A stretch of 64,000 bases of DNA, taken from the NCBI GenBank assembly GCA_964451365.1, contig CAYVIB010000010.1:62001-126000 (forward strand), in the 5' to 3' direction. The notes beneath the pieces were generated by a model. That model had not been told where the DNA came from. It saw only the letters and a program-made list of their open reading frames with translations, and ran no database searches. The DNA comes from CAYVIB01 sp964451365 (GTDB lineage Bacteria > Pseudomonadota > Gammaproteobacteria > Pseudomonadales > Cellvibrionaceae). The position numbers and the translations under genes were made by a program. Shown here piece after piece: positions 26,271-35,027 of this stretch (positions are counted from its first letter, which is position 1; the number at the start of each line of letters is the position of its first letter).

Positions 26271-26984
26271 TTATAGCAGACCCAGGCCGCCTGAGGTCTG
26301 GTTGTTTGTCACGGATTCAACATCCGCCTGCTGATCTTCCAGTTCCGGGAAGTCGCTTGACGCATCGGCCATCGCATCGGTTTCGCTGCTGATATCGGTA
26401 CCCGCTTCGACGGACTCGGCGATATCGCTGGCGGTATCGCCGGTGTTGCCGAGAATCTCCACCCCGGTTTCGACTGTGGCATCGCTCACTGAATGAATGG
26501 TCTGTTCGGAATCCGCCAGGCTGCTTTCGACACTACTATTGATAGCGCCGCTCACTTCCGCCGCCGTCTCCGTGGTCAGGTCGATGGCGACACCATCCAC
26601 GGTTTCCACCACCAGAGCGGCGTTTTCTTCAATGCTCACCGCGCCTTCCACCTCGGTTGCGCTTTCGAGTATAGAGGAATCGGTTTGCTCAACCGCGGAT
26701 TGCACAGTGTTGCTCAATTCCACAGTTTCACCAACGCTTTCTCTTGAATTGCTTTCCGCGCTTTGCGCTGCCGCCTGCTCGTCCACGGAGGCATTGGCGT
26801 TGGCATTACTGTCGGAATTGCTTTCCGCGCGGATATGACTACCGTCCACCCCGGCGGATGTTCGCGCGCTGTTACCGGTGCTCGCGTTTACCGCGACATC
26901 GGCCGCGAAGGCGAGTACCGATGCGAAAGTGAAAAGAGTGGCGATAACAGTTTTGCAGATCAGGTTTTTGCTTTGCTTGTTCAT
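26271..26984 (-). CDS. Acidic, Ser/Ala/Thr/Val-rich secreted protein, unknown function (acidic protein B)
   Basis: A 237-residue protein with a signal peptide (TVIATLFTFASVLAFAAD). The mature chain is low complexity: Asn/Ser/Ala repeats (SNSDSNANANASVDEQAAAQ) and then imperfect Val-Glu-Thr-Ser blocks. It has no Lys, three Arg and one Phe. Its C-terminus SGGLGLL resembles the GGGL end of acidic protein A. The composition suggests an unstructured or fibre-like surface protein. The frame extends upstream to 27176 within the anti-sigma gene, but GGAG lies 8 nt before ATG 26984 and the signal peptide starts there. It immediately follows the anti-sigma factor gene. Confidence 0.7.
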   Translation of the reverse strand: MNKQSKNLICKTVIATLFTFASVLAFAADVAVNASTGNSARTSAGVDGSHIRAESNSDSNANANASVDEQAAAQSAESNSRESVGETVELSNTVQSAVEQTDSSILESATEVEGAVSIEENAALVVETVDGVAIDLTTETAAEVSGAINSSVESSLADSEQTIHSVSDATVETGVEILGNTGDTASDIAESVEAGTDISSETDAMADASSDFPELEDQQADVESVTNNQTSGGLGLL

Positions 26985-26998
26985 GGTCATTTCTCCAA

Positions 26999-27682
26999 TC
27001 AGATAATCATTGGATAACCGGATGCGGACGCTGCCAGGCGGGGCTCGATCGACAAGCGCATTTGTTTGCTTGCGCCGCCGGAACTGACCTCGATCACGAT
27101 GGACCCGTGACTGCCCCCCGTCAGCGCCACCGGCAGAGCCATCTGGTTGGTGCCGGCGACGATGGGGGCCTGCCAACTGAGCGTCTGCATGCCCGGATAT
27201 CCGGTTAATGCCACGTCGCCGTCCAAGCGGACGGTAATCGTGGCGTTGGGCAATGCTTCCTTGCTGACCAGGCGAACGTGCACGGGCCGGGTGGTCTCGG
27301 GAGCGATTTGCACCACCGTTTCACCGGTGGGCGGTACCGCTGTTTCCCGGGGGCCCAGCCACTGGGATACCATCACTACCGCCACCAACACGCTGGCGGC
27401 CAGGCCGGCCCAGGCATAACGCCGGGTCGCGGGCCGCTGTTGCGCGGGTTGGCCGTGGGCCGATTTACCGTGAGAAGTGTCCCATGCTCGCGCCAGGGCT
27501 CGATCGGCAAAACCCTCACTGGGCGGGGGAACGGGTATCGCCGCCAGTTGGCGGGTCAACGGCAGGTTCTCCCAATAGTCGCGACATTCGGTGCAGCCCG
27601 CCAGATGCTCACGCAGGGCCTCATTAGGCTCGGCGCTTGCCGGGGCGGCGTTCAGCCATTGTCTGACTTCGCTACAGTTCAT
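26999..27682 (-). CDS. Transmembrane anti-sigma factor with zinc-finger motif
   Basis: A 227-residue protein. The N-terminal zinc-binding anti-sigma domain has Cys3, and HLAGCTECRDYW provides the HxxxCxxC ligands. A Pro-rich linker follows, then one transmembrane segment (YAWAGLAASVLVAVVMVSQWLG, about 89-110) and a periplasmic domain of beta strands of unknown specificity. It should bind and inhibit the ECF sigma factor encoded 70 nt upstream and release it on an envelope signal. AAGGAGG lies 8 nt before the ATG. The acidic protein genes follow directly and are the likely regulon of the pair. Confidence 0.88.
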   Translation of the reverse strand: MNCSEVRQWLNAAPASAEPNEALREHLAGCTECRDYWENLPLTRQLAAIPVPPPSEGFADRALARAWDTSHGKSAHGQPAQQRPATRRYAWAGLAASVLVAVVMVSQWLGPRETAVPPTGETVVQIAPETTRPVHVRLVSKEALPNATITVRLDGDVALTGYPGMQTLSWQAPIVAGTNQMALPVALTGGSHGSIVIEVSSGGASKQMRLSIEPRLAASASGYPMII

Positions 27683-27752
27683 GGTATTTGCCTCCTTTGC
27701 CCTCTAACACGAACGGGATTGGAAAAAGGTTCCATCAATAACAAAAAAATTT

Positions 27753-28319
27753 TCATTTTATGGTTGTGCCTGTTTCGGTATCGGTAAGACAGGCCTTTAA
27801 TTTGGCGCGTGCCCGGTGTAGCCGGGACTTCACCGTGCCGACGCTGATCTGCATGATATCCGCCACTTCAATGGTGGTATAGCCTTCCATATCGTGCAGC
27901 AGCACCACATCGCGATGGTCGTCTTCCAGTTGTTGCAGCGCCGCCAGCAATACGCGCTGGTTGTCCGATTGGGTAATATCGTCCCGATGATCGGCGGCCT
28001 GGTGAACCGGATCGTTTTCGTTTTCCGGTGAACCGGTATTTCCCTCAACCGGCGAATTGCGTCCACGCCGGTAAAGATCCACATAACGGTTGTAGAGAAT
28101 ACGTAGCAGCCACGGCCGCAGGGAATCCACCTGCTCCATCTCGTCGAGCCGCGTGGCCAGGCGGGCAAGGATATCCTGCACCAGGTCTTCCGCCTCCGGC
28201 TGCGATTGGGTCCAGCGGTAAGCCATGCGGTACATCAGCTCCACATGCGGGCGCAGGAGTTCGTGGAAGCGGTCCTTCCGGCTCGGGCGGGAACGGAATA
28301 ATTTAATGATGGCTGCCAC
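27753..28319 (-). CDS. ECF RNA polymerase sigma factor
   Basis: A 188-residue sigma-70 of the ECF type. Region 2 is LMYRMAYRWTQSQPEAEDLVQDI with RPWLLRILYNRYVDLYRR. A variable acidic linker of about 45 residues follows, then region 4: LQQLEDDHRDVVLLHDMEGYTTIEVADIMQISVGTVKSRLHRAR (read in parts), with the helix-turn-helix. The start is GTG; no good ribosome binding site is visible. It heads a five-gene leftward operon (sigma, anti-sigma, acidic protein B, acidic protein A, TPR/beta-barrel) and presumably drives its own promoter upstream. Confidence 0.92.
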   Translation of the reverse strand: MAAIIKLFRSRPSRKDRFHELLRPHVELMYRMAYRWTQSQPEAEDLVQDILARLATRLDEMEQVDSLRPWLLRILYNRYVDLYRRGRNSPVEGNTGSPENENDPVHQAADHRDDITQSDNQRVLLAALQQLEDDHRDVVLLHDMEGYTTIEVADIMQISVGTVKSRLHRARAKLKACLTDTETGTTIK

Positions 28320-28409
28320 GGATAGTTTTTATCGCATCGTTTTTTATAAAGCTTAGCAGGCGTGGGGTTGGCGCGAAAACCTACGGTTTCTCAATCCGAA
28401 GCGAGGAAC

Positions 28410-28481
28410 GTAGGCTGGGGTGAGGAACGAACCCCAGCGGTTCTGATAAAGAAAAGCCGTTGGGGTTTGCACCCCAATCTA
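28410..28481. repeat. Pair of TTGGGGT/ACCCCAA hairpin repeats
   Basis: Two related hairpins lie between the GH31 end and the sigma factor start: GCTGGGGT...AACCCCAGC (28414-28438) and TTGGGGT-TTGC-ACCCCAA (28460-28477). The second abuts the GH31 stop: the TAG stop codon is the edge base run of the repeat (TAGATTGGGGT on the minus strand). A relative is at 44505-44532. Confidence 0.7.
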
Positions 28482-30731
28482 CAGTGTAATGGAGATATCG
28501 GCGGATTCTTTTTCCGGTATCGCAATTGAAAACAGGTTGGTTTCCTTATCGTAATTAATCGAAACAGCCTTTCCATTCACGCTTACACTCTTCGGCGCCC
28601 TGTCCAGAACCACTTCCACTTGCGTTTGCTGATTCATTGCCGGAACAGAAACTTTCACTTCTTTCTTTTCGCGCTTCAGTGAAATTTCCCTGGTCGCATT
28701 GTTATCCAGCATATCGATATACGTAAAAACAGCGCCTGAATTTTTGTTACCGGGAAATACATGAACCGTCAGATGCTTTTCACTATCGTTCCAGATTCTG
28801 TCATTACCGCGATAAATATCCCCGCTCACATAAATACTGTTTTCTTTAACAAAGCGCGGCAGCTTTTCCATCGGCGCTTCGATGTCGATTGATTTACCGC
28901 CCCTGTAGCGAACGGCGGGATTGTCGAAATCGCGCCAGTTGCCCTTGGGCAGATACACAGTGCGGTGCGTGCCGGGCTTGAAAACCGGCGCCACCAGAAT
29001 CGCATCGCCCACATAAAACTGGTCCCAGTTGTCATAGGTTTTGGCATCCGACAAATGCCGGTAGGCCATCGGCTGCATCAGGGTTCCGGTTTCGCCGCTG
29101 GTGTGCGAGAGGGAATACAGGTACGGCACCAGGCGCATTCGGTCCTCGCAGATTGCGCGAAAATGTTTTTGGAAATCTTCGTCATAGCGCCAGGGCATGC
29201 GGTCGCGCCCCTCGCCGCCGGCGCCGTCCAGTTTGATTTCGAACAGGCCGGTCATGCTGCCCGCCTGCATCCAGCGGATATACAAATCCTCCGGAATATA
29301 CCCTTCACCCTGGTAACCGCCCACGTCGGTTCCCCAAACCGGAAACCCCATAAACGCACTGCGGGCGGCATTGGCAAAATTACTTTGCAAACCTTCCCAA
29401 CTGGTGCGCGGGTCACCGGCCCAAATGGCGCTCAGGTACGGCTGGGTTCGATGGTAGGCCGAGCGCACGAAGGTGATCTGGTCATCGCCCCACACTTCCC
29501 GCAACGCTTCGTCGTGAATCTTCGCCATAAGGTAGGAATATTGGTTGCGCCTTTCCGCCGGCGACACGCTGGCGTCGTGCCATGCCTCACTTACCGGAAA
29601 ATTTTCATCCGCACGATCGATTTTGTGCCCCTTAACGCCGTGCACGTGCTGATTGGTTTTGAGTTGCTGCCGGTAGGCTTCCACCGACGGCGGGTGGCTG
29701 AGATCGATATAGGAAAAATCCCCGTCGAGATGTTTTTCAAACCGGGCATCGCCGAAAGTGGACGTCGCCACCCAGGTCATAAATTCCAGGCCGTAATCAT
29801 TGCGGATTTTTTCAATCCACTTGCCGGGCTCGGCAAACGGTTCGGCGAAGTTCATCTTCGACCAGGCGTGGACTCCATCGCTGTAGGGGCGGTCGACAAA
29901 CCAGGCGGTGAACGGAATACGCAGCGAATTCATTTTTTCGATATCGTCGAGAATTTCCCGTGCGCTTTCGTTGTGGTCGCGCCATCCCACCGGGCCCAGC
30001 CCCCACGCCGGCACCGGTTTTGGCCGGCCGATAACGTTGAAATACGCGCGGTGAATTTGCGCCCCGTTGTCGCCGAGGAAAATGTGCCAGTCGAGCGTGC
30101 CGGTATCGTGGTGAATAATGTTTTTATCGTTAATGGCAAAATCGTATCGGCCGCGGGCGAAGGTATCGAAGAAAGCGCCGTAACCGTGACTGCTGATATA
30201 AAAGGCCGAATAGGCGGTGGCATAATTTTCCTGCAGTTGGGCACCCTCGCTGTTGATATCGACGGTAATGGAAGCGTTTGTCAGATCGGGAGACAGCCGG
30301 TTGTCCGGCTGCAGCGGCTCGGACAAACCAAAAAAGTGATCGTCCAGATAATCCAGCTCCAGCGTCACCTGGCGACCCCACGCCGGTTTGGAATAAATTC
30401 GAAAGCCGCTTTCCTCACGCGTCAACGTCACTTCGGCAACGCGCGGCTCGTTATCCGCCACATGACGGTAAAAATCCACCGAGGGGTGAAATGTGCCCGC
30501 TAAAACAATTTTGTCTTTATCGGCGTGTGTTGCTCGCCAGCTTTCCGCCTGCTGATAATTAAATTTGATGTTGTTCAGGTCGATGATGGTTTTGCCGTCG
30601 CGGCGAATTTTAATTTGCTGCTCGTCCACCACCAGAATGCCATCCCGGGAGTCAAGTTGCGCGGAAAATGCCGGGAGAGAGAGAAGCAGAGACAGGCAAA
30701 AAAAGAATTTGGCAAACGGGTTTTTAGTCAT
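28479..30731 (-). CDS. Glycoside hydrolase family 31 (alpha-glucosidase/alpha-xylosidase type), exported
   Basis: A 750-residue exported GH31 enzyme. A signal peptide (FFFCLSLLLSLPAFSA) is followed by an N-terminal beta domain and the (beta/alpha)8 barrel. Key segments are VPAWGLGPVGWRDHNES, AWFVDRPYSDGVH, the nucleophile Asp in GHKIDRADENFP (the KxD-type GH31 motif), and the acid/base Asp in SAIWAGDPRTSWEGL, then GFPVWGTDVGGYQGEGYIPEDLYIRWMQ. A C-terminal beta sandwich runs to the end. The substrate could be alpha-xylosides, galactosides or glucosides and cannot be fixed by eye. It is downstream of the GH43 gene, separated by a REP-like repeat, so it probably belongs to the same hemicellulose-use operon. 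The stop codon lies at the edge of a repeat. Confidence 0.9.
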   Translation of the reverse strand: MTKNPFAKFFFCLSLLLSLPAFSAQLDSRDGILVVDEQQIKIRRDGKTIIDLNNIKFNYQQAESWRATHADKDKIVLAGTFHPSVDFYRHVADNEPRVAEVTLTREESGFRIYSKPAWGRQVTLELDYLDDHFFGLSEPLQPDNRLSPDLTNASITVDINSEGAQLQENYATAYSAFYISSHGYGAFFDTFARGRYDFAINDKNIIHHDTGTLDWHIFLGDNGAQIHRAYFNVIGRPKPVPAWGLGPVGWRDHNESAREILDDIEKMNSLRIPFTAWFVDRPYSDGVHAWSKMNFAEPFAEPGKWIEKIRNDYGLEFMTWVATSTFGDARFEKHLDGDFSYIDLSHPPSVEAYRQQLKTNQHVHGVKGHKIDRADENFPVSEAWHDASVSPAERRNQYSYLMAKIHDEALREVWGDDQITFVRSAYHRTQPYLSAIWAGDPRTSWEGLQSNFANAARSAFMGFPVWGTDVGGYQGEGYIPEDLYIRWMQAGSMTGLFEIKLDGAGGEGRDRMPWRYDEDFQKHFRAICEDRMRLVPYLYSLSHTSGETGTLMQPMAYRHLSDAKTYDNWDQFYVGDAILVAPVFKPGTHRTVYLPKGNWRDFDNPAVRYRGGKSIDIEAPMEKLPRFVKENSIYVSGDIYRGNDRIWNDSEKHLTVHVFPGNKNSGAVFTYIDMLDNNATREISLKREKKEVKVSVPAMNQQTQVEVVLDRAPKSVSVNGKAVSINYDKETNLFSIAIPEKESADISITL

Positions 30732-30752
30732 GTTTGATCTCGTATTGTTTTT

Positions 30753-30782
30753 GTAGGGCGGGTAAGCGATGGTCCGACACTC
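30753..30782. repeat. REP-like palindrome, copy A (half element)
   Basis: GTAGGGCGGGTAAGCGATGG followed by TCCGACACTCT matches the left half of the element seen in full at 53172, 56274 and 61768. It lies between the GH43 and GH31 genes. Confidence 0.75.
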
Positions 30783-30854
30783 TATTCAGTCTCGAAGAAA
30801 AGAAGTTTTATCTACCAGAACCTGCCGGGCCGGGCGCTTTTTTCTTAGTGGCAC

Positions 30855-32447
30855 TTATTCCACACGAAACCAGTCAAAATCGGCGTAGCCATCGCTCATA
30901 AGTACATTGGGACTCAAACTGAAAATCCCCACCTTGGCCCCAATCCACACCCCTTTTGACGCCTGGAACGGTTCTCCGATAGGTTTGAATTTTTTCCCGT
31001 CCCGACTATAAAAGAACCGGCTCTTGCCACCGTCCTCCACCTCCACCCGAAGATAGTAGGTGTAACTGCCCTTAGCGGATTTTTTCGCCTTCACGGATTC
31101 GACGAGTTTCGTCGCGTCATAACCTTGCTCGTAGTGCCCGGTGAACATTCCCAGTTCCGCACCGTCTTCCGTTTTATAAACGGAGAGGTAGGCCCACTGC
31201 CGCCCCATTACCACCAAACCGCTTTTGTCATTCACACGGTCGGGGTGAAATGTCATTTTGGTAGTGGCGGTAAACGCGGGCGAGGAAAATTTCTGCAGCA
31301 ACAGGTTGGGCACAAACCACAGGTTGCCGAACTGGGTCAGGTTTTGAATGGCGTAAAGCCGCAGTTGGCCGGTATTGATATTGTTGAGCGAATACCATTT
31401 CGACCGGGGGTTGGCGTGCCATTGCCACTGGAGGCCCAACTTGTCGGAATTAAATTCATCACTCGTTTGCGGAATGGTAATGGGCCAGGTTTTTCCCGCG
31501 TCCGGCTTCTTGCCGCCGGGTACCGGCTCGCCGACACCGTCATTGTTAATGTCCTCGCCCATCATCGGCCAGCCATCCTCCCAGCGCACCGGCTGCAGGT
31601 GGACGATGCGGCCGTACAGGTCGCGATCCTGGAAGTGCATAAACCACCACTCGCCGGAGTCGAGCTGCAACAGGCCGCCCTGGTGGGGGCCGTTTATCTC
31701 CGTATTGCCCTGGTGCAGAACTGTTTTCGCCTCGTAGGGCCCGTAGATATTTTTAGAACGCAGCACTTCCTGCCACCCGCTCTGGACCCCGCCCGCCGGC
31801 GCCAGGATGTAATAGTAACCATCCTTCTTCATCATCTTCGGCCCTTCGATCACCGGGTTTTCGTCCAGGTTGTGATAGATGATTTTGCCGTTGTCCAGCA
31901 GGGATTTGCCGTCCGGGCTCATGCGATGCAGGTAGAGAATATCCGCCCTCACCTTGCCGCGAACCAGGTAGGCGTTGCCGTCGTCATCCCAGAGCGGCGC
32001 CGGGTCTTCCCACAGTTCCACGCTGGCCATCTGTTCCAGTTCCCAGGGCCCGGTCGGGTCCCTGGCGGTGGCGACAAACAGCCCGGTGTGAGGGGTGCAG
32101 AAATAAACGTAGAACAAGCCGTTGTGATAGCGAATGGACGGCGCCCAGGAGCCGTGGCCATGGGCGGGCTTGTCGAATTTTTCAAACGGCAGCCGGTCGT
32201 AAACGTGGCCGATGATTTTCCAGTTGATCAGGTCCTTTGAATGCAGGACCGGGATACCGGGCATCACATTGAAGCTGGACGCCACCATATAAAAGTCGTC
32301 ACCTACCTTCACCAGGTCCGGGTCCGAATAGTCGGCAAACAGGACCGGATTTTTGTACCGCCCGTTGCCCAGGTCCGCGACCCAGGGTTCGGCAAAAAGG
32401 TTATAACTGGTAAGCAAAAGCAGGAAAAAGAGAATAGCGTTTTTCAT
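30855..32447 (-). CDS. Glycoside hydrolase family 43 with C-terminal beta-sandwich (xylosidase/arabinofuranosidase type)
   Basis: A 530-residue exported enzyme with a signal peptide (AILFFLLLLTSYNLFA). The N-terminal five-bladed propeller shows the GH43 catalytic acids: Asp in YKNPVLFADYSDPDLVKVGD, the modulating Asp in VELWEDPAPLWDDDGNAYLV, and the acid Glu in NPVIEGPKMMKKDGYYYILAP. A C-terminal concanavalin-like domain (DUF1349/GH43_C2 type, from about 320) includes LLQKFSSPAFTATTKM and DKSGLVVMGRQWAYLSVYK. The layout fits beta-xylosidase or alpha-arabinofuranosidase of GH43 subfamily 12 type. It is the first gene of a pair with GH31, and is divergent from an MFS transporter. Confidence 0.9.
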   Translation of the reverse strand: MKNAILFFLLLLTSYNLFAEPWVADLGNGRYKNPVLFADYSDPDLVKVGDDFYMVASSFNVMPGIPVLHSKDLINWKIIGHVYDRLPFEKFDKPAHGHGSWAPSIRYHNGLFYVYFCTPHTGLFVATARDPTGPWELEQMASVELWEDPAPLWDDDGNAYLVRGKVRADILYLHRMSPDGKSLLDNGKIIYHNLDENPVIEGPKMMKKDGYYYILAPAGGVQSGWQEVLRSKNIYGPYEAKTVLHQGNTEINGPHQGGLLQLDSGEWWFMHFQDRDLYGRIVHLQPVRWEDGWPMMGEDINNDGVGEPVPGGKKPDAGKTWPITIPQTSDEFNSDKLGLQWQWHANPRSKWYSLNNINTGQLRLYAIQNLTQFGNLWFVPNLLLQKFSSPAFTATTKMTFHPDRVNDKSGLVVMGRQWAYLSVYKTEDGAELGMFTGHYEQGYDATKLVESVKAKKSAKGSYTYYLRVEVEDGGKSRFFYSRDGKKFKPIGEPFQASKGVWIGAKVGIFSLSPNVLMSDGYADFDWFRVE

Positions 32448-32830
32448 CGCGCTCGCCTGGTTTTATTTTAATCAGCTTATAAGTCGTGCAGATTTGGTGT
32501 GCCGGGGGATTTTTGCATAATATCCGGGGGGATACCAGAAAGGCTGAAGGCGGAGGTATGCGGATAAATCCGGCTTTTCGGCTTTGGCTCCGAAGTAATG
32601 CCGCATCACTATATCCCTATAGGCGACGCGAGTATGGCGTCGGGCAATCATAATTTTTGGTGATGTAATCGAGCATTCAGGGCAGAATAATCGCCCTTGG
32701 TGTAACGATCCCTCGCGGCCCTTGTCAGAATGTTTCCCTGTCTGCCAGCCCGTCGACAAATCAAAGAACTTTCCTTATATCAATAAAACTGAACGATACT
32801 TGTAGCAGGTAAAAAATTTTCGATTCCTTC
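32448..32830. other. Divergent intergenic region upstream of GH43 and MFS genes
   Basis: These 383 bp must carry both promoters. A minus-strand frame of 95 codons (32472-32759) lacks a ribosome binding site and looks non-coding. There is a short self-complementary stretch near 32560-32590 (ATCCGGCTTTTCGGCTTTGG). No operator could be assigned. Confidence 0.4.
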
Positions 32831-34243
32831 ATGAGAACAACTAAAGCCCAAAAGCCCCGTTACCTTGTGCTGAAAACGCTGGCCTACTCCCAAAAGGAGG
32901 CCGTGGCCTCGTCCACCATGACGGCGGCCTGCGATAATTTTCTCAACGCCTTCGCCATTCACCTGAACGCAACCAATATTCAGATGGGATGGCTGACGGC
33001 CTTCCCTCAGTTTATCGGCGCGTCGATGCAACTGGTTTCCATCTGGATTGGGGGTTATCTGTCCCGTCGCATGTTGATTACAGTATCGGCGGTGGTTCAG
33101 GCGGGCATTATGTTGGCAATGGCTGCCCTGGCGGCGGCACATATCAACAATGCCATGGCCGCGCTTATCGCGCTGGCCATCGGTTATCATGCCGCGCTCA
33201 ATTTAATCCAGCCCCAGTGGCGCGCGTGGATGGGCAGCGTCGTGCCGGTAAAAAAACGCGGGGTATTCTTTGCCGCGCGCACGCGACTGACCATGGCAAC
33301 CTCGCTGGTGATCTTTATCGGCGGTGGGTTGTGTTTAACGCTCAGCGAGAATTTTAGTCTCGCCTGGCTGGGTTTTACTTTACTGTTTGGCGTCGCCGCC
33401 AGCGGGCGTTTCGTTTCCAGTTACTATTTATGGAAAATGCACGACCCCGATCCCCACCCCACCGTGGCGGAACCGAATTACTTCTTTTCCACTATCCGCC
33501 ACGTGATTCATTCTCTGCACGATAAAACATTCCGCCACTACAGTTTTTTTGTTGCAGGCATGCAGGGCATGGTGGCGATCTCCGCGCCGTTTTTTGCGGT
33601 GTATATGCTGGATGAACTGCAATTTTCCTATTTCCAGTTCAGCCTTAACGCGGTTGCCTCCATCGCCACCCAGTTCGTCACCTTACGCTTTTGGGGCAAG
33701 ATCAGTGACCAGTACGGCAATCGTCGGGTGATGCTGATTTGCAGCGCGATTATTCCGACACTGCCGGCGCTCTGGCTGGTATCGCCGAACTTTTATTATC
33801 TATTGGCGGTGCAGGCCCTGTCGGGGTTTTCCTGGAGCGGGTTCACACTCAGCACCGCCAATTATCTTTACGATATTCGACCCCACCGGACCAACTTCGC
33901 CACTTACGCCGCCGTGCAGTCGTCCATTAGCGCGGTGCTGGTTTTCGCCGGCGCGATGGCGGGAGGTTATCTCGCGAGCTACTCGTCGGAGATCGCGGCC
34001 GCACTCCCCTTTACCCTTGGCAGTTCGCTCTTCGTCGTGTTTATTGCCAGCTCATCGTTGCGCTCGCTGGTTTTTCTCTGGTTTCTTCCCCGGGCGGTGG
34101 AGCCCCATCTGCGAACACGGCCGCATTTGTTACAAATTGTTTTCCGTATCGCACGCTTTAACGCCATCTCCGGCGTAGTGCTGGATTGGCTGACTGTGAC
34201 GGAGCGCAAACCCTCGGTCGATGAAAACAGGGAAGATATATAA
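32831..34243 (+). CDS. Major facilitator superfamily transporter
   Basis: A 470-residue membrane protein with about 12 hydrophobic segments. Visible MFS features are the loop-2 motif GGYLSRRMLITV, a second half beginning near DKTFRHYSFFVAGMQGMVAIS, and WGKISDQYGNRRVMLICSA, the equivalent cytoplasmic motif of the C-half. The central loop carries WKMHDPDPHPTVAEPN. The substrate is unknown. Divergent transcription from the GH43/GH31 genes makes a sugar or oligosaccharide product conceivable, but this is context only. There is no clear ribosome binding site before ATG 32831. Confidence 0.8.
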   Translation: MRTTKAQKPRYLVLKTLAYSQKEAVASSTMTAACDNFLNAFAIHLNATNIQMGWLTAFPQFIGASMQLVSIWIGGYLSRRMLITVSAVVQAGIMLAMAALAAAHINNAMAALIALAIGYHAALNLIQPQWRAWMGSVVPVKKRGVFFAARTRLTMATSLVIFIGGGLCLTLSENFSLAWLGFTLLFGVAASGRFVSSYYLWKMHDPDPHPTVAEPNYFFSTIRHVIHSLHDKTFRHYSFFVAGMQGMVAISAPFFAVYMLDELQFSYFQFSLNAVASIATQFVTLRFWGKISDQYGNRRVMLICSAIIPTLPALWLVSPNFYYLLAVQALSGFSWSGFTLSTANYLYDIRPHRTNFATYAAVQSSISAVLVFAGAMAGGYLASYSSEIAAALPFTLGSSLFVVFIASSSLRSLVFLWFLPRAVEPHLRTRPHLLQIVFRIARFNAISGVVLDWLTVTERKPSVDENREDI

Positions 34244-34255
34244 ATCGAAGAGAAT

Positions 34256-34292
34256 GGCGGGTGGCGCCCGAAGTGTCGGACCATCGCCCTAC
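34256..34292. repeat. REP-like palindrome, copy B
   Basis: GGCGGGTGGCGCCCGAAGTG followed by TCGGACCATCGCCCTAC. It lies 12 bp after the MFS stop codon; the right arm is shortened compared with copy C. Confidence 0.8.
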
Positions 34293-34378
34293 GGTAGTAC
34301 GGGTACGAAGGAAACGGAAAGGACTGTCACTTTTCTTGCAGATCAAATAAAGATCGTAAACAAAAAAAGGCGTCCCAT

Positions 34379-34852
34379 ATGATTAAAACCCACATGATTA
34401 AAACTCACATGATTCAAAAAAGTTTGCTGTGCTGTTTTGTTTTTCTCGCTACCGCTTGTGCAACACTGAATATGGAACCGCCTCAAATCGCCCTGACCAG
34501 TATCACACCGGCATCGAGCGGCGGCCTGGATACATCCTTTAATATCGGCCTGCGCATTTCCAACCCCAACAGTGTTGCCCTGCCCATCAAGGGCATGAGC
34601 TACAAAATTGCCTTGAACGGTGCTGACGTACTTCAAGGCGTCACCAACCAGATTCCGCGGATTCCCGCGTACGGAACGGAAAACGTGACTGTTACCGTCG
34701 GAGCCAATTTGTTGTCCGCGCCCAAGCTTCTGGCCAGCCTGATGAAAAACACCGATCAGCGCATTCGTTACGACTTCTCCACCAAAATCGACCTCGACGG
34801 CCCCCTGCCCGGCTTTAACGTGGTGGAAACCGGCTACCTGCCAACGCAATAG
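34379..34852 (+). CDS. LEA type 2 (WHy-domain) lipoprotein
   Basis: A 157-residue protein with a lipoprotein signal (LLCCFVFLATACATLN; Cys of the lipobox LATAC) and a WHy/LEA-2 domain: PPQIALTSITPASSGGLDTSFNIGLRISNPNSVALPIKGMSYKI (read in parts), then IPAYGTENVTVTV and IDLDGPLPGFNVVETGYL. LEA-2 proteins are linked to desiccation and osmotic stress. The N-terminus is odd: the first 45 bases are three near-copies of a 15-bp unit, giving MIKTHMIKTHMIQKS and three possible starts. AAAAGG lies 8 nt before the first ATG, so I keep that. Confidence 0.85.
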   Translation: MIKTHMIKTHMIQKSLLCCFVFLATACATLNMEPPQIALTSITPASSGGLDTSFNIGLRISNPNSVALPIKGMSYKIALNGADVLQGVTNQIPRIPAYGTENVTVTVGANLLSAPKLLASLMKNTDQRIRYDFSTKIDLDGPLPGFNVVETGYLPTQ

Positions 34853-34890
34853 AAAATTTACAAACCGGAGGTAAGTATTTCATTTACCCT

Positions 34891-34913
34891 GGCGCACCAT
34901 CCCGAGGTGCGCC
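34891..34913. other. Hairpin in the leader of the cyclopropane synthase gene
   Basis: GGCGCACC-ATCCCGA-GGTGCGCC forms a perfect 8-bp stem without a T-run, 38 nt after the LEA lipoprotein stop and 150 nt before cfa. It may end transcription weakly or form part of the cfa leader. Confidence 0.5.
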
Positions 34914-35027
34914 CGAATACCCCGGAAACCCGGTCGCGCAGCAGCTTCTTCCTGTCGGTAGCCTCCCGGCTCAAATCCATCCATACACTCTCATCAACTC
35001 TGGCTCTTCTACCTTGGTACGTTTGTT

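Noticed and set aside
28965..30503. 512-codon rightward frame
   Set aside because: Antisense to the GH31 gene, whose catalytic motifs are intact; a codon-bias shadow.
31125..32240. 371-codon rightward frame
   Set aside because: Antisense shadow of the GH43 gene.
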